Origin: JBBIRG01 sp964410965
GTDB taxonomy: Bacteria; CLD3; SB21; JBBIRG01
Assembly (NCBI GenBank): GCA_964410965.1
Contig: CAYPIY010000001.1
Coordinates: 589,260 to 653,259, forward strand
DNA length: 64,000 nt
Reading direction: 5' to 3'
Position 1 is the first letter of the stretch. Each line of letters starts with the position of its first letter. Under the pieces are notes generated by a model that was not told the DNA's origin, did not search any database, and was given only the letters and a program-made list of their open reading frames with translations. Positions 36,177 to 45,081 of this stretch are shown here, piece after piece. The position numbers were made by a program, and so were the translations under genes.

Positions 36177-36392
36177 ATGATGGATAAAATTTTACGCAGA
36201 CTTCTGCCTCAAGGTATCGGTTTAGCTCTGATGATTCTTGGCTGGTATATCAGCATTGTTAATGTAGGCTTGGATAAATTTTCATCACCGACCATCTTTA
36301 CTAAAGCTTCCGGATTTGGATTACTGCTGATCCTTCTCGGCGCTTATATACCGCAGATCTGGATACTGATCCTGAACCGATTACAAAAATAG
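36177..36392 (+). CDS. Small two-TM membrane protein
   Basis: This 71-residue protein is not recognised. It has a basic N-terminus (MMDKILRRLLPQG), a first membrane helix at about 14-30, a short loop and a second helix at about 46-67 ending in LNRLQK. The ATG at 36177 has GGAG seven bases upstream, which supports translation. It is the only likely gene between addB and the PqqD/ATP-grasp operon and sits behind the long candidate leader RNA. Confidence 0.65.
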   Translation: MMDKILRRLLPQGIGLALMILGWYISIVNVGLDKFSSPTIFTKASGFGLLLILLGAYIPQIWILILNRLQK

Positions 36393-36852
36393 CTGATCCT
36401 CTTTCAATTCACTTCCACTCTGTTCTCCCGCTTTCATCTGAAGGCAGACAGATGTGTCATTCCAATTTTCAGCCAATGTACATCTATACGCTTTATCCGT
36501 TCAGACAAACCGCCGTGTCGTCATGATCATGAAGAAATCTTGCTGAGAATCATCATATTCCGGAAACCGAGCCTGTTTAACCGGGATCGGTTACCGGCAC
36601 GGGGCTGTATTCCTTTACGCGCTGGCTGCGTTTTTCCTGCCGTCGGCGTTTTTGGACATTTTTCTCTGCAGATAAACTCCCATGAACGGCTTGCAGCACA
36701 AAATAATACTGATTACCATCGCAAATTTTCCGTTCGTTACGTTCATCAAGCGCGGAATTCACTTTGACGGATTCCGGACCGACTTGCGCTTTTTCCTTTT
36801 CAGCGTACATCTCACCGATTGTATCATTCCAAATTAATAAATTCAAAAACTC
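36393..36852. other. Intergenic region without a supported gene
   Basis: There are only overlapping frames with GTG or TTG starts and no ribosome binding site. No precursor-peptide-like small gene was found here. Confidence 0.5.
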
Positions 36853-36886
36853 CGTCAAAAGTAAAAAATTGACGTTAATTTCGTCA
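36853..36886 (+). promoter_or_regulatory. Dyad half-sites, possible enhancer-binding site
   Basis: Three alternating half-sites: CGTCA (36853-36857), TGACG (36870-36874) and CGTCA (36882-36886). They form two inverted repeats 54-87 bp upstream of the sigma-54-like -24 element. The arrangement suits an activator dimer. Confidence 0.45.
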
Positions 36887-36939
36887 CCAGTATCAATTTC
36901 TCTATTCAATATAAATAAATATTTACATTTTATTTGCTT

Positions 36940-36955
36940 TGGCACGTTGTTTGTA
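36940..36955 (+). promoter_or_regulatory. Sigma-54-type -24/-12 promoter
   Basis: TGGCACGTTGTTTGTA matches the consensus TGGCACRNNNNTTGCW at every fixed position except one (T instead of C at -12). It lies 61 bp before the first start codon of the PqqD/ATP-grasp operon. No RpoN activator is encoded in the window. Confidence 0.6.
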
Positions 36956-37016
36956 TTATTATCTGTCGGATTTGATTATATTTAAAAAGGTTACCATAAT
37001 CTTTACAGGACATTTC

Positions 37017-37271
37017 ATGAAAATCAAAAAGAACATTGCGGTCAGCGAGAGCGGTTTTGTTTTCGTTCCTAACACCGGTGACTCGTACTCCCTGAATCCG
37101 GTTGCGATGGATATTGTGCATGCAATTAATGACAATAAAACATTTGATGAAATCCGGTCAGCGATCGAGTCAAAATACGATGTTGAACCCTCGCATTTCG
37201 AAAAGGATTTTCAGGATTTCATACATCAATTAAAACAATTTCAAATGGTCGACAATGGCAACGACAATTAA
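37017..37271 (+). CDS. PqqD-family small protein (RiPP recognition element)
   Basis: The 84-residue protein matches the PqqD/RRE fold throughout: an N-terminal beta part (FVFVPNTGDSYSLNPVAMDI), the helix pattern NKTFDEIRSAIESKYDVEPS and the closing helices FEKDFQDFIHQLKQFQMV. Such domains bind a leader peptide or serve as a small carrier for a modifying enzyme. AGGA lies six bases before the ATG at 37017; the longer frame starting at 36939 would overlap the promoter and is rejected. The end overlaps the ATP-grasp start by 17 bp. Confidence 0.88.
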   Translation: MKIKKNIAVSESGFVFVPNTGDSYSLNPVAMDIVHAINDNKTFDEIRSAIESKYDVEPSHFEKDFQDFIHQLKQFQMVDNGNDN

Positions 37272-38298
37272 TATTGCGGTCAGCGGATTAAACGCGACGG
37301 ATAATCCCGGTCCGGGTATCGCTGTTGCCCGCGCCATTAAGGAAGAAACCAGCCTTAACGCCCGCATTATCGGGTTGTCTTATGACGCTATGGAACCCGG
37401 GATTTACATGCGTCATGTAATCGATAAAACGTATCAGATTCCCCTGCCGTCCGCCGGCCAGGACGCCCTGCTTCAGCGTCTGCGGTTTATTCACGACAAA
37501 GAACGCATCGATCTGATCATTCCGAATTTCGACGCTGAGTTATACGGATTCATAAAACTCTCGGAATCACTCCGGTCCATGGGCATCCGCACATTCCTTC
37601 CCGATCTGACTCAGCTTGAGACCGTCAGCAAGCACAAATTACCTGAACTCGGCGAAAAACTGAAGATACTCGTTCCTGAAAGTAAACCGGTAACATCGGT
37701 CGAGAGCGCTAGCCGTCTGATCAATGAATACGGTTTTCCGCTGGTCGTTAAAGGAAAGTTTTACGAAGCGTATGTTGCCTATACGGCCGAACAGATCCAT
37801 TCTTATTTTCATAAACTCAACGCCAAATGGGGCCTGCCGGTTATTATCCAGAAATATATACAGGGAAAAGAATATAATGTCGCGGCGCTTGGCGACGGTC
37901 TCGGCGGGATGACAGGCGCGATTCCGATGCGTAAGCTCGTATTGACCGACAAAGGCAAAGGATGGGCAGGCGTAGCCATCGACGCTCCGGACATGATCGG
38001 GCTCGCAAAAAGAATCATCGGTTCCCTGAAATGGAAAGGCGGGCTGGAACTCGAAATCATGAAAACCGAACACGATGAACTGTACCTTCTTGAGATCAAT
38101 CCCCGCTTTCCGGCATGGATCTATTTTTCAACCGGAGCGGGACAAAATCTTCCGGCCGCGCTGGTGCATATGAGCCTTGGGCATACGGTAAAACAATTTA
38201 CAGATTATCATGTTGGCAAAATGTTTGTCCGTTATTCATGGGATCATATTGCCGATATCAGCGACTTCGAGAAAATATCCACATCCGGAGAATTATAA
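37255..38298 (+). CDS. ATP-grasp ligase, CarB-like
   Basis: This 347-residue protein has the order expected of an ATP-grasp carboxylate-amine ligase: an N-terminal pre-ATP-grasp Rossmann-like part (residues 1-110, IIPNFDAELYGF), ATP-binding lysine region PLVVKGKFYEAYVAY, IIQKYIQGKEYNVAALGDG, and the magnesium-binding motif LLEINPRFPAW (E280, N282). It would activate a carboxylate as acyl phosphate and join it to an amine. The substrate is unknown. The overlap with the PqqD-like gene suggests that the two act as a pair. Confidence 0.92.
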   Translation: MATTINIAVSGLNATDNPGPGIAVARAIKEETSLNARIIGLSYDAMEPGIYMRHVIDKTYQIPLPSAGQDALLQRLRFIHDKERIDLIIPNFDAELYGFIKLSESLRSMGIRTFLPDLTQLETVSKHKLPELGEKLKILVPESKPVTSVESASRLINEYGFPLVVKGKFYEAYVAYTAEQIHSYFHKLNAKWGLPVIIQKYIQGKEYNVAALGDGLGGMTGAIPMRKLVLTDKGKGWAGVAIDAPDMIGLAKRIIGSLKWKGGLELEIMKTEHDELYLLEINPRFPAWIYFSTGAGQNLPAALVHMSLGHTVKQFTDYHVGKMFVRYSWDHIADISDFEKISTSGEL

Positions 38299-38313
38299 AC
38301 AACAGGACACAAA

Positions 38314-39678
38314 ATGAATAAACTCCCTTATGAACGTCCCGTCATAGTCCGGCTGAATTCAGGACTAATGAATAAATTCGGCACCCGCAGCGAAATCGTT
38401 CCCGTGACGCATATTGACGACGTTCCGGTAGAACAACTGATCGGCGAATTCGGATCGCCGTTGTATGTCATTTCTGAAGCGGCCATACGGAATAAAATGC
38501 GGCATGCTTACCGGACATTCCGAAACCGTTATCCGAAAGTTCAGTTTGCCTGGTCCTATAAAACAAATTACCTTGATTCCGTTTGCCGTGTGTTCCACCA
38601 GGAAGATTCCTGGGCGGAAGTCGTATCACGGTTCGAATATGATAAAGCTTTGCGCAACGGTGTGCCGGGAAATCAAATCATATTCAACGGACCCGATAAA
38701 TCCATCGACGATCTGCGCACGGCCATCACAAACCGTTCGCGGATTCATATTGATCACCTTGATGAATTGTATCAGATCATTGAACTTTCGGAAGAAACGG
38801 ATAACCGTCCGCAGGTCGCGATCCGGATCAATATGGACACGGGAATATATCCTCAATGGGACCGGTTCGGCTTTAACTATGAAAACGGGCAGGCGTGGGA
38901 CGCGATCAACAAGATATTATCCCATCCGAAACTTGAGCTTGCGGGTTTGCACTGTCATATCGGAACGTTCATACTTTCGCCACAGGCCTACGCCGTCGCG
39001 GCCTCGAAATTATCATCGCTCGCGATGACCATTAAGCAGAAATATAACCGTTCGCTGGATTACATTGACCTGGGCGGCGGGTTCGCTTCTGCCAATACTT
39101 TACACGGATCGTATCTGCCGGGAAAGGATATATCCCCGTCGATGGAAGATTACGCCGAAGCGATTTGTTCCACGATCCTGCAAGCCGGTTTCCGGCCTGA
39201 AGAACTGCCCACATTGATTTTAGAGACCGGCCGCGCTCTGATCGATGACGCGGGCTATCTGCTCGGAACGGTACTTGCCAACAAACGATTATCGGACGGC
39301 CGCCGGGCGACCATACTTGATATCGGCGTCAATCTTTTGTTTACATCGTTCTGGTATGCGCATAAAATATCGCCGGCCCGTGAAACCGGACAGCATATCG
39401 AGGATACGGCGCTGTACGGCCCGCTTTGTATGAATATCGATGTGATCCGCCCGAGTATATCATTTCCGCCGCTCAAACACGGCGATCATGTCGTCGTCCA
39501 TTCCGTCGGAGCCTATAATATGACTCAATGGCTGCAGTTCATCACGTACCGGCCGAACGTGGTGATGATCGGCCCTGACCGCGGCGTTCACATCATCCGT
39601 AAAGCGGAGTCGCTTGAAACGATTGTCGCGCAGGAAACGGTTCCAGGACACTTGAAAATAATTAGCGGTAAACGATGA
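38314..39678 (+). CDS. Fold-III PLP-dependent amino-acid decarboxylase
   Basis: This 454-residue protein belongs to the diaminopimelate/ornithine decarboxylase family (alanine-racemase fold). The Schiff-base lysine is K83 in WSYKTN. Other signatures are GLHCHIGT, the phosphate-binding DLGGGFA, ETGR (E304, EPGR in DapA-type decarboxylases) and GPLCMNID, with the catalytic C372 that comes from the partner subunit. ETGR instead of EPGR and an extended N-terminus suggest a substrate other than meso-DAP. AGGA precedes the ATG. The gene lies 15 bp after the ATP-grasp gene and overlaps the next by 4 bp. Confidence 0.93.
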   Translation: MNKLPYERPVIVRLNSGLMNKFGTRSEIVPVTHIDDVPVEQLIGEFGSPLYVISEAAIRNKMRHAYRTFRNRYPKVQFAWSYKTNYLDSVCRVFHQEDSWAEVVSRFEYDKALRNGVPGNQIIFNGPDKSIDDLRTAITNRSRIHIDHLDELYQIIELSEETDNRPQVAIRINMDTGIYPQWDRFGFNYENGQAWDAINKILSHPKLELAGLHCHIGTFILSPQAYAVAASKLSSLAMTIKQKYNRSLDYIDLGGGFASANTLHGSYLPGKDISPSMEDYAEAICSTILQAGFRPEELPTLILETGRALIDDAGYLLGTVLANKRLSDGRRATILDIGVNLLFTSFWYAHKISPARETGQHIEDTALYGPLCMNIDVIRPSISFPPLKHGDHVVVHSVGAYNMTQWLQFITYRPNVVMIGPDRGVHIIRKAESLETIVAQETVPGHLKIISGKR

Positions 39679-41864
39679 ATACTTTTCTAACCTCTATGTT
39701 CAGAGGCTGGCATCGCAGTTATACGCAGGTCTTTTTTTCCGATCAGCCTATATTTGCGGGGTTATTGATTCTTGTTTCGTTCATTGATCCGAATATCGGT
39801 TTGAGCGGACTGGTTTGCGTGACGATGACCAATCTCATCGCCTGGATCCTGGGCTATGACCGGAAAAACATCAGCGAAGGCGTTTACGGATTTAACAGCC
39901 TGCTGGTTGGATTCGGGCTCGGAGCCAATTATGAGATCAATGCCGCGATGTCCGTATTGCTCGTCTTCGCGGCGGTTCTGACTTTACTGATCACCCTGTG
40001 GCTGTATCACCGACTCATCACTTCTTTCTTACCGATTCTCAGCCTGCCTTTCCTGATTTCGTTCTGGATTCTGCTTCTCGCGAGCCGTCAATATCACGCG
40101 CTGGATTTGAATCCGCATGGTATTTATATGCCCAATGAGCTCTGGAAAATCGGCGGTATCAATCTTCTGGACCTTTATGAAAAAATTCAGGCCGTGGAAT
40201 GGCCATCGCTTCTGATCATTTATTTTCATTCCCTGGGCGCGATCATATTTCAGCACGAACTGATCGCCGGTATCGGAATCGCGATTGGTCTGATGATTTA
40301 TTCCAGAATCGCGTTTATATTATCCTGGATTGGTTTTTTTTCAGGATGGTTTTTCTATTCAATGGTCGGAGGCAATCAGATTACCGATCTTGAATACGGA
40401 TATATTGGTTTCAATTTTATTCTGAGCGCGATTGCCGTAGGAGGTTTCTTTTACGTTCCTTCCGCGGGTTCCTACGTATTGTCATCGCTGATTGCGCCCG
40501 TGAACGCCATTCTCATAGCTGCTTTCGCAGGCCTGATCCTTCCGTATCAGTTGCCGCTGTTATCACTCCCCTTTAACGTGAGCGTCCTTACGGTTTTGTT
40601 CGCGCTTCAATGGCGTTATGTTAAATCGTTTTTTTATCCTGTTCTCTATCAGTACTTTTCACCCGAAAAGAACCTTTACCATTATTTAAACAGGCGTTTT
40701 CGCTTCGGCAAGCATACGGGAGTGATTTTCACGCTTCCGTTTTTCGGAGAGTGGACGGTAACTCAGGGACATCAGGGAAAAATCACGCATCAGAATCAAT
40801 GGCGGCACGCATGGGATTTTGAGATTCTTGATCAGGATGGTAAACCTCACAGCAGCGAGGGACGGGCGAAAGAGGATTATTACTGCTACGGGCTCCCCGT
40901 TATCGCGCCGGCAGACGGATGGATCGAGGAAATAATCGATTTTGTGGATGATAATCTGATCGGTGAGGTTAATCTTAAACAAAACTGGGGAAACACGGTT
41001 ATCATTCGTCATTCGGAAGGTATGTATTCCAAATTATGTCATTTACAGCCCCGAACAATTAAAGCGAAAAAACATACCTATGTTAAACGCGGCGAAGTAC
41101 TCGGTTATTGCGGTAATTCAGGTCGTTCGCCGAGACCGCATCTGCACTTTCAGATTCAGCCTACGCCGTCGGTCGGCTCTCATACCATAGATATGCCCGT
41201 AAGTTATTACCTGTCCTCGGAAAACGGTCAGTATCAGCTTCGGAATTTTGAAATACCGGCGGAAAATCAAAAAGTCTGCAATGTTCAGACCCATCCCCTG
41301 CTTGCAGCGGCTTATCATTTCGTGCCCGGGAGCTTTATCAACGTCAGTGCTGCACCAGGTCTCGGGAACGATGTGATATGGGAAGTAAAGACCGATTTGT
41401 ATAACCAGACTTTTTTATACTGCAAAGACAGCGGGTCATACGCGTATTTTGTAAATGACGACGTCATGTTTTATTTTGTCAGTTTTACCGGCAATAAAAA
41501 ATCCGCGTTATATCATTTTTACCTGGCAAATTACAAAGTTCTGCTTGGATTTTATTCCGGGATGACTCTTTCTGACCGATTTACACTATCCGACTGTCCG
41601 GGAAAAATGCGTTATTGGTTACATGATCTTACGGCGCCATTTTTTCAATATCAACGTTTTGATTATGCGCACAGTCATCACAGTATCGATGACCCTCTCC
41701 GGGCGAATGAAATTATCCTCCGGTCAGGCGCCGCAATGTCGTTTGCCGGAAAAGAATGGCGGCGTAATAAATATGAAATTCACATCCGGAATAATTTTAT
41801 TGAAAAAATGATCATTGATACCAGTCAACGGAAACAATTATGCGTGATGTTTTCACCCGAATAA
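39675..41864 (+). CDS. Urea transporter-M23 peptidase fusion protein
   Basis: The 729-residue protein joins two known families. Residues about 1-340 are a UT-family urea channel with about ten membrane helices and the family motif region LGYDRKNISEGVYGFNSLLV, and a matching second half (YGYIGFNFILSAIAVGGFF). Residues about 345-520 are an M23/LytM metallopeptidase with candidate zinc ligands H378 and D381 (HAWDF) and H489/H491 in RPHLHFQI. Residues about 520-729 are beta-rich and unrecognised. The peptidase would lie on the periplasmic side, next to peptidoglycan. ATGA overlap with the decarboxylase gene shows coupling. Whether the channel carries urea or another small amide is open. Confidence 0.9.
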   Translation: MNTFLTSMFRGWHRSYTQVFFSDQPIFAGLLILVSFIDPNIGLSGLVCVTMTNLIAWILGYDRKNISEGVYGFNSLLVGFGLGANYEINAAMSVLLVFAAVLTLLITLWLYHRLITSFLPILSLPFLISFWILLLASRQYHALDLNPHGIYMPNELWKIGGINLLDLYEKIQAVEWPSLLIIYFHSLGAIIFQHELIAGIGIAIGLMIYSRIAFILSWIGFFSGWFFYSMVGGNQITDLEYGYIGFNFILSAIAVGGFFYVPSAGSYVLSSLIAPVNAILIAAFAGLILPYQLPLLSLPFNVSVLTVLFALQWRYVKSFFYPVLYQYFSPEKNLYHYLNRRFRFGKHTGVIFTLPFFGEWTVTQGHQGKITHQNQWRHAWDFEILDQDGKPHSSEGRAKEDYYCYGLPVIAPADGWIEEIIDFVDDNLIGEVNLKQNWGNTVIIRHSEGMYSKLCHLQPRTIKAKKHTYVKRGEVLGYCGNSGRSPRPHLHFQIQPTPSVGSHTIDMPVSYYLSSENGQYQLRNFEIPAENQKVCNVQTHPLLAAAYHFVPGSFINVSAAPGLGNDVIWEVKTDLYNQTFLYCKDSGSYAYFVNDDVMFYFVSFTGNKKSALYHFYLANYKVLLGFYSGMTLSDRFTLSDCPGKMRYWLHDLTAPFFQYQRFDYAHSHHSIDDPLRANEIILRSGAAMSFAGKEWRRNKYEIHIRNNFIEKMIIDTSQRKQLCVMFSPE

Positions 41865-43021
41865 CAGGACTTTGGATCATAATCCTGCCGTTAACTGTTT
41901 TTTCACAGGAACGGAATCAGCCGGTCAATCCCGATCTGAAGTCTTATAATTTTTATTTATTGTCGCAATGGGATTCGGCGGCATATTACGGCAATCTGGC
42001 GCTCACTCAGAATACCGATCATTATTATCTGCGCATGCGTATGGGCATTGCGTATTATTTTCAAAATAATTTTTTTCTTGCCACCGAACATTTCGGGAAA
42101 GCGTTAAGTTTTGAGCCCGCGAGCCTTGACGCTAAAAAATATTTATATCATTGTTACATATTCACGAATCGTCTTAATCAGGCCGGAGCCCTGATTAAAC
42201 GGCTGAACGGGAATGAAAAACCATACTTCCCGGAATATCCATCGGCAGGGATTCAGACATTTTTTATTTCCGCCGGCAATAAAATCTCTGATCAAAAGTC
42301 TATCAAGGGTAATCAGTTATTTTTCTCTTCGGGCGTATCTCACCTAATCAAGCCCGGCCTCCAAATCCATCATCAGCTAACATATTTAAAACAAGATCTG
42401 GTAAAATCCATTTCCGTAAATCAGTTCCAGTATTACTGCGCGGCGTCATTTTACCCGCACCCCCGCATCAATATCATTCCTGCTTTGCATTATCTGACCT
42501 TATCCGACGGTTATTCCCGGTCTAATTCACTCATCAAACATCTGGAACTAAGAAGCGGTTATGAATTATTCTCCGGGGCAATTTTCGCCAGTCACGTCGG
42601 ATCGATATCTTCCGGTCAGCGGCAGGCAGGATTGAGTATGATGGTTTATCCTTTCGGAAACCTGAATCTTTATCACCGTTTAACGGCGACATGGCGGGAT
42701 GACCCGGAATCAGAACTGAAACCTTCGTTAGTTTTTAACTTCATGACCGGGATGAAAATCACGTCACAGTTCTGGCTTGAAGCGGAAGGCACCGTCGGAA
42801 AAAGGACAAATTTTATAGAATCAACCGCCGCGGTTATTCACAACACGCCCGACATCATGAAGGAAAGATGGTCATTGATGTCCCTTTTTCTTATTGGCGA
42901 TCATCAGTCGCTGTTTGTTAAATTGATCAGCGAACATAAAACGGAATATCAGAATAAAAAAACATTTTATCACAACGGACTATACGGAGGTTTGCAATGG
43001 ACATTTTTAAAAGCGCAATAA
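41840..43021 (+). CDS. TPR plus outer-membrane beta-barrel protein, YaiO-like
   Basis: The 393-residue protein has a signal peptide (residues 1-22, VFS-Q), a short TPR region at about 30-130 (RMGIAYYFQNNFFLATEHFG) and a C-terminal part of about 250 residues with alternating hydrophobic and polar strands (FNLYHR-type, LKPSLVFNFMTGMKI, GLYGGLQWTFL) that fits an outer-membrane barrel such as YaiO. It overlaps the UT-M23 gene by 25 bp and the next TPR gene by 25 bp. It may form the outer-membrane exit or anchor of the system. Confidence 0.82.
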   Translation: MRDVFTRITGLWIIILPLTVFSQERNQPVNPDLKSYNFYLLSQWDSAAYYGNLALTQNTDHYYLRMRMGIAYYFQNNFFLATEHFGKALSFEPASLDAKKYLYHCYIFTNRLNQAGALIKRLNGNEKPYFPEYPSAGIQTFFISAGNKISDQKSIKGNQLFFSSGVSHLIKPGLQIHHQLTYLKQDLVKSISVNQFQYYCAASFYPHPRINIIPALHYLTLSDGYSRSNSLIKHLELRSGYELFSGAIFASHVGSISSGQRQAGLSMMVYPFGNLNLYHRLTATWRDDPESELKPSLVFNFMTGMKITSQFWLEAEGTVGKRTNFIESTAAVIHNTPDIMKERWSLMSLFLIGDHQSLFVKLISEHKTEYQNKKTFYHNGLYGGLQWTFLKAQ

Positions 43022-43629
43022 TAACCGCGATGATTGCCCTGATCGTCTTGTGTTCAGGTCAAATTAACGCGTCCCAAAAAGATGATGTGATCGCAAAAGC
43101 TTTTTCCGACAGCTACGCTTATGAAAATAGCGGAAAGTACGACGATGCAATTAAAGCCATCAAGGGCGTGTATCTGGAAGATTCTTATGAAATCAACATC
43201 CGTCTCGGCTGGCTGCATTATAAAAACGGCCTGTTTTCGGAGTCCATGACGTACTATCAGAAGGCCATCGCTTTAATGCCGTACGCCGTTGAGCCAAAAT
43301 TCGGCCTGGTGCTTCCCGCCGCGGCGCTCGGACAATGGAGCATTGTCGAGGAGCAATATAACCGGATCATCGAGATCGACCCGAAAAATACGCTGGCCAA
43401 TTACCGGCTGGGTTTGATTTATTACGGAAAGAAAGATTACAAAAGCGCCGAAAAAAAATTCTCATTAGTCGTGAATCTCTACCCATTTGATTATGATTCC
43501 GGAATTATGCTGGCCTGGACAAATTATTTCCTGAATAAATCACGCGAGGCAAAACTTTTATTTCAGAAATGCCTGTGGATGAGGCCTGATGACGCCTCGG
43601 CGCTTGAGGGTTTGAAACTGATAAAATAA
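42997..43629 (+). CDS. Periplasmic TPR protein
   Basis: The 210-residue protein has a signal peptide (MDIFKSAIITAMIALIVLCS region, cleavage near NAS-Q) and about five TPR units (NIRLGWLHYKNGLFSESMTY, YRLGLIYYGKKDYKSAEKKF). GGAGG stands seven bases before the ATG inside the preceding gene, a strong and well-placed ribosome binding site. It is the last gene of the six-gene operon and may hold its envelope parts together. Confidence 0.88.
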   Translation: MDIFKSAIITAMIALIVLCSGQINASQKDDVIAKAFSDSYAYENSGKYDDAIKAIKGVYLEDSYEINIRLGWLHYKNGLFSESMTYYQKAIALMPYAVEPKFGLVLPAAALGQWSIVEEQYNRIIEIDPKNTLANYRLGLIYYGKKDYKSAEKKFSLVVNLYPFDYDSGIMLAWTNYFLNKSREAKLLFQKCLWMRPDDASALEGLKLIK

Positions 43630-43681
43630 AGATCGCCGATATAACTGATTTGTCTATAATATGAACAGAAGGAGCTGTTTA

Positions 43682-44140
43682 TTATACTGATTTTGCTGAT
43701 GGTTTATTTTGATATTTCATAACCGTCATCAGGAACCAAATATTGATAACCGCGGCCAACATTATTATAAATAACCAGAATAGAGACAAGAATCCCCCGT
43801 AAAAGTGCTCATCATTGCCCGGATTGATTTGCAGGTAAAGTTCATGCCATTTCCAGGCGAACCACCATTGATCGGCCATGACAAACGCGGCAAACAATGG
43901 AAATGGCAGCAGCGTCCACCCTGTGCCAATATGATTACGGATGCACCACCAATCGCTGAAGCACAAAAAAATAACACCCAGGACAATGACGACGAAGCGA
44001 TAACCCAGCAATAATGTTTGAAGCGTATCAACGAATTCATACTGGCCGCTTTCAATCCTTCCGAAATAATGCACGACCGTCAATGCGATAATGAAGACAA
44101 CCGCAAGATAAACGGATATCGCCGTAATAAAATATTTCAT
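43682..44140 (-). CDS. Small integral membrane protein next to lgt
   Basis: The 152-residue protein has about four membrane helices (near 5-25, 43-62, 75-92 and 118-141) and a Trp-rich loop (DQWWFAWKWHELYLQ). The family is not recognised. It begins 3 bp after the lgt stop and is probably translated together with it. Confidence 0.75.
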   Translation of the reverse strand: MKYFITAISVYLAVVFIIALTVVHYFGRIESGQYEFVDTLQTLLLGYRFVVIVLGVIFLCFSDWWCIRNHIGTGWTLLPFPLFAAFVMADQWWFAWKWHELYLQINPGNDEHFYGGFLSLFWLFIIMLAAVINIWFLMTVMKYQNKPSAKSV

Positions 44141-44143
44141 TAA

Positions 44144-44941
44144 TTATTTATTTTTCACATTCGACGTATACGGCTTAAACCCAGCCAGACTGAGAAAAAA
44201 CAGACCCGCCAGCACAGCCGGGATGCTCAGCCATTGTCCCATGTTCAGAGTCATGGATGATTCAAACTGAACCTGATTTTCCTTGAAAAATTCGATAACG
44301 AATCTTGCCGTAAAAATTGAAACCAGTAAAAAACCGAACATCCAGCCGTTCCGCATTCGCTTCGGGTTTTTCTTATAAACAAAGACCAATAATGCAAAAG
44401 TAATTAAATACCAGAGCGCTTCATATAATTGCGCAGGATGGCGGGGTATTGAATCGACTTTTTTGAAAACAAACGCCCAGGGCACATCAGCCGGTTTGCC
44501 GATAATTTCGGAATTGAAAAGATTACCCAGTCGGATAAACGCCGCTCCCAGCGCCGCAACGACTGTCATTCTGTCAACGACCCATAAAAATGGCTGATGC
44601 GGTGTTTTTCTGGAATACAAATAAATCGCTGTAAGGATTCCGATCAGGCCGCCATGACTTGCCAGTCCGCCTTTCCAGACTTTCAGGATCTCCAGCGGAT
44701 TGGATAAATAAAACTCCGGTTCGTAAAACAAACAATGCCCCAGCCGGGAACCTATCAGCGTTCCGAAAAACATATATACCACCAGCGTATCCGCGGATTC
44801 GACCGGCTTGTTTTCCTGTCTGAACATCCATTTGGCGATAAAATATCCTAAAACGAATCCCATCATAAACAGCAATCCGTACCAGCGTATCTGGAGAAAG
44901 CCAAGGTGGATTAATACGGGGTCGGCATTCCATTCGATCAA
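44144..44941 (-). CDS. lgt: Prolipoprotein diacylglyceryl transferase
   Basis: Lgt transfers a diacylglyceryl group to the lipobox cysteine of prolipoproteins in the inner membrane. The 265-residue, seven-helix protein shows the family motifs IRWYGLLFMMGF, GGLASHGGLIGI (with the conserved His), RLGNLFNSEIIG (conserved Arg and Glu) and RHPAQLYEAL. The start is TTG at 44941: AAGGAT is placed correctly, an in-frame TAA lies upstream and no ATG is available in between. Many predicted lipoproteins in this window depend on this enzyme. Confidence 0.97.
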   Translation of the reverse strand: MIEWNADPVLIHLGFLQIRWYGLLFMMGFVLGYFIAKWMFRQENKPVESADTLVVYMFFGTLIGSRLGHCLFYEPEFYLSNPLEILKVWKGGLASHGGLIGILTAIYLYSRKTPHQPFLWVVDRMTVVAALGAAFIRLGNLFNSEIIGKPADVPWAFVFKKVDSIPRHPAQLYEALWYLITFALLVFVYKKNPKRMRNGWMFGFLLVSIFTARFVIEFFKENQVQFESSMTLNMGQWLSIPAVLAGLFFLSLAGFKPYTSNVKNK

Positions 44942-45081
44942 AGCAGTATCCTTTTTCGAGGTTTCATCGTTTCCGGCAGATTATCGTGAATAAGTAAGGA
45001 AATAGCAAGAAAATATTTACAGCTTTTCCGAAGCTCCGGATTTTCAGCCGTGATCCGATTGATTTTCAGGTTTCCAAATGG

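Noticed and set aside
36577..36945. 122-codon minus-strand frame before the PqqD-like gene
   Set aside because: GTG start inside the sigma-54-like promoter, no ribosome binding site and no recognisable domain.
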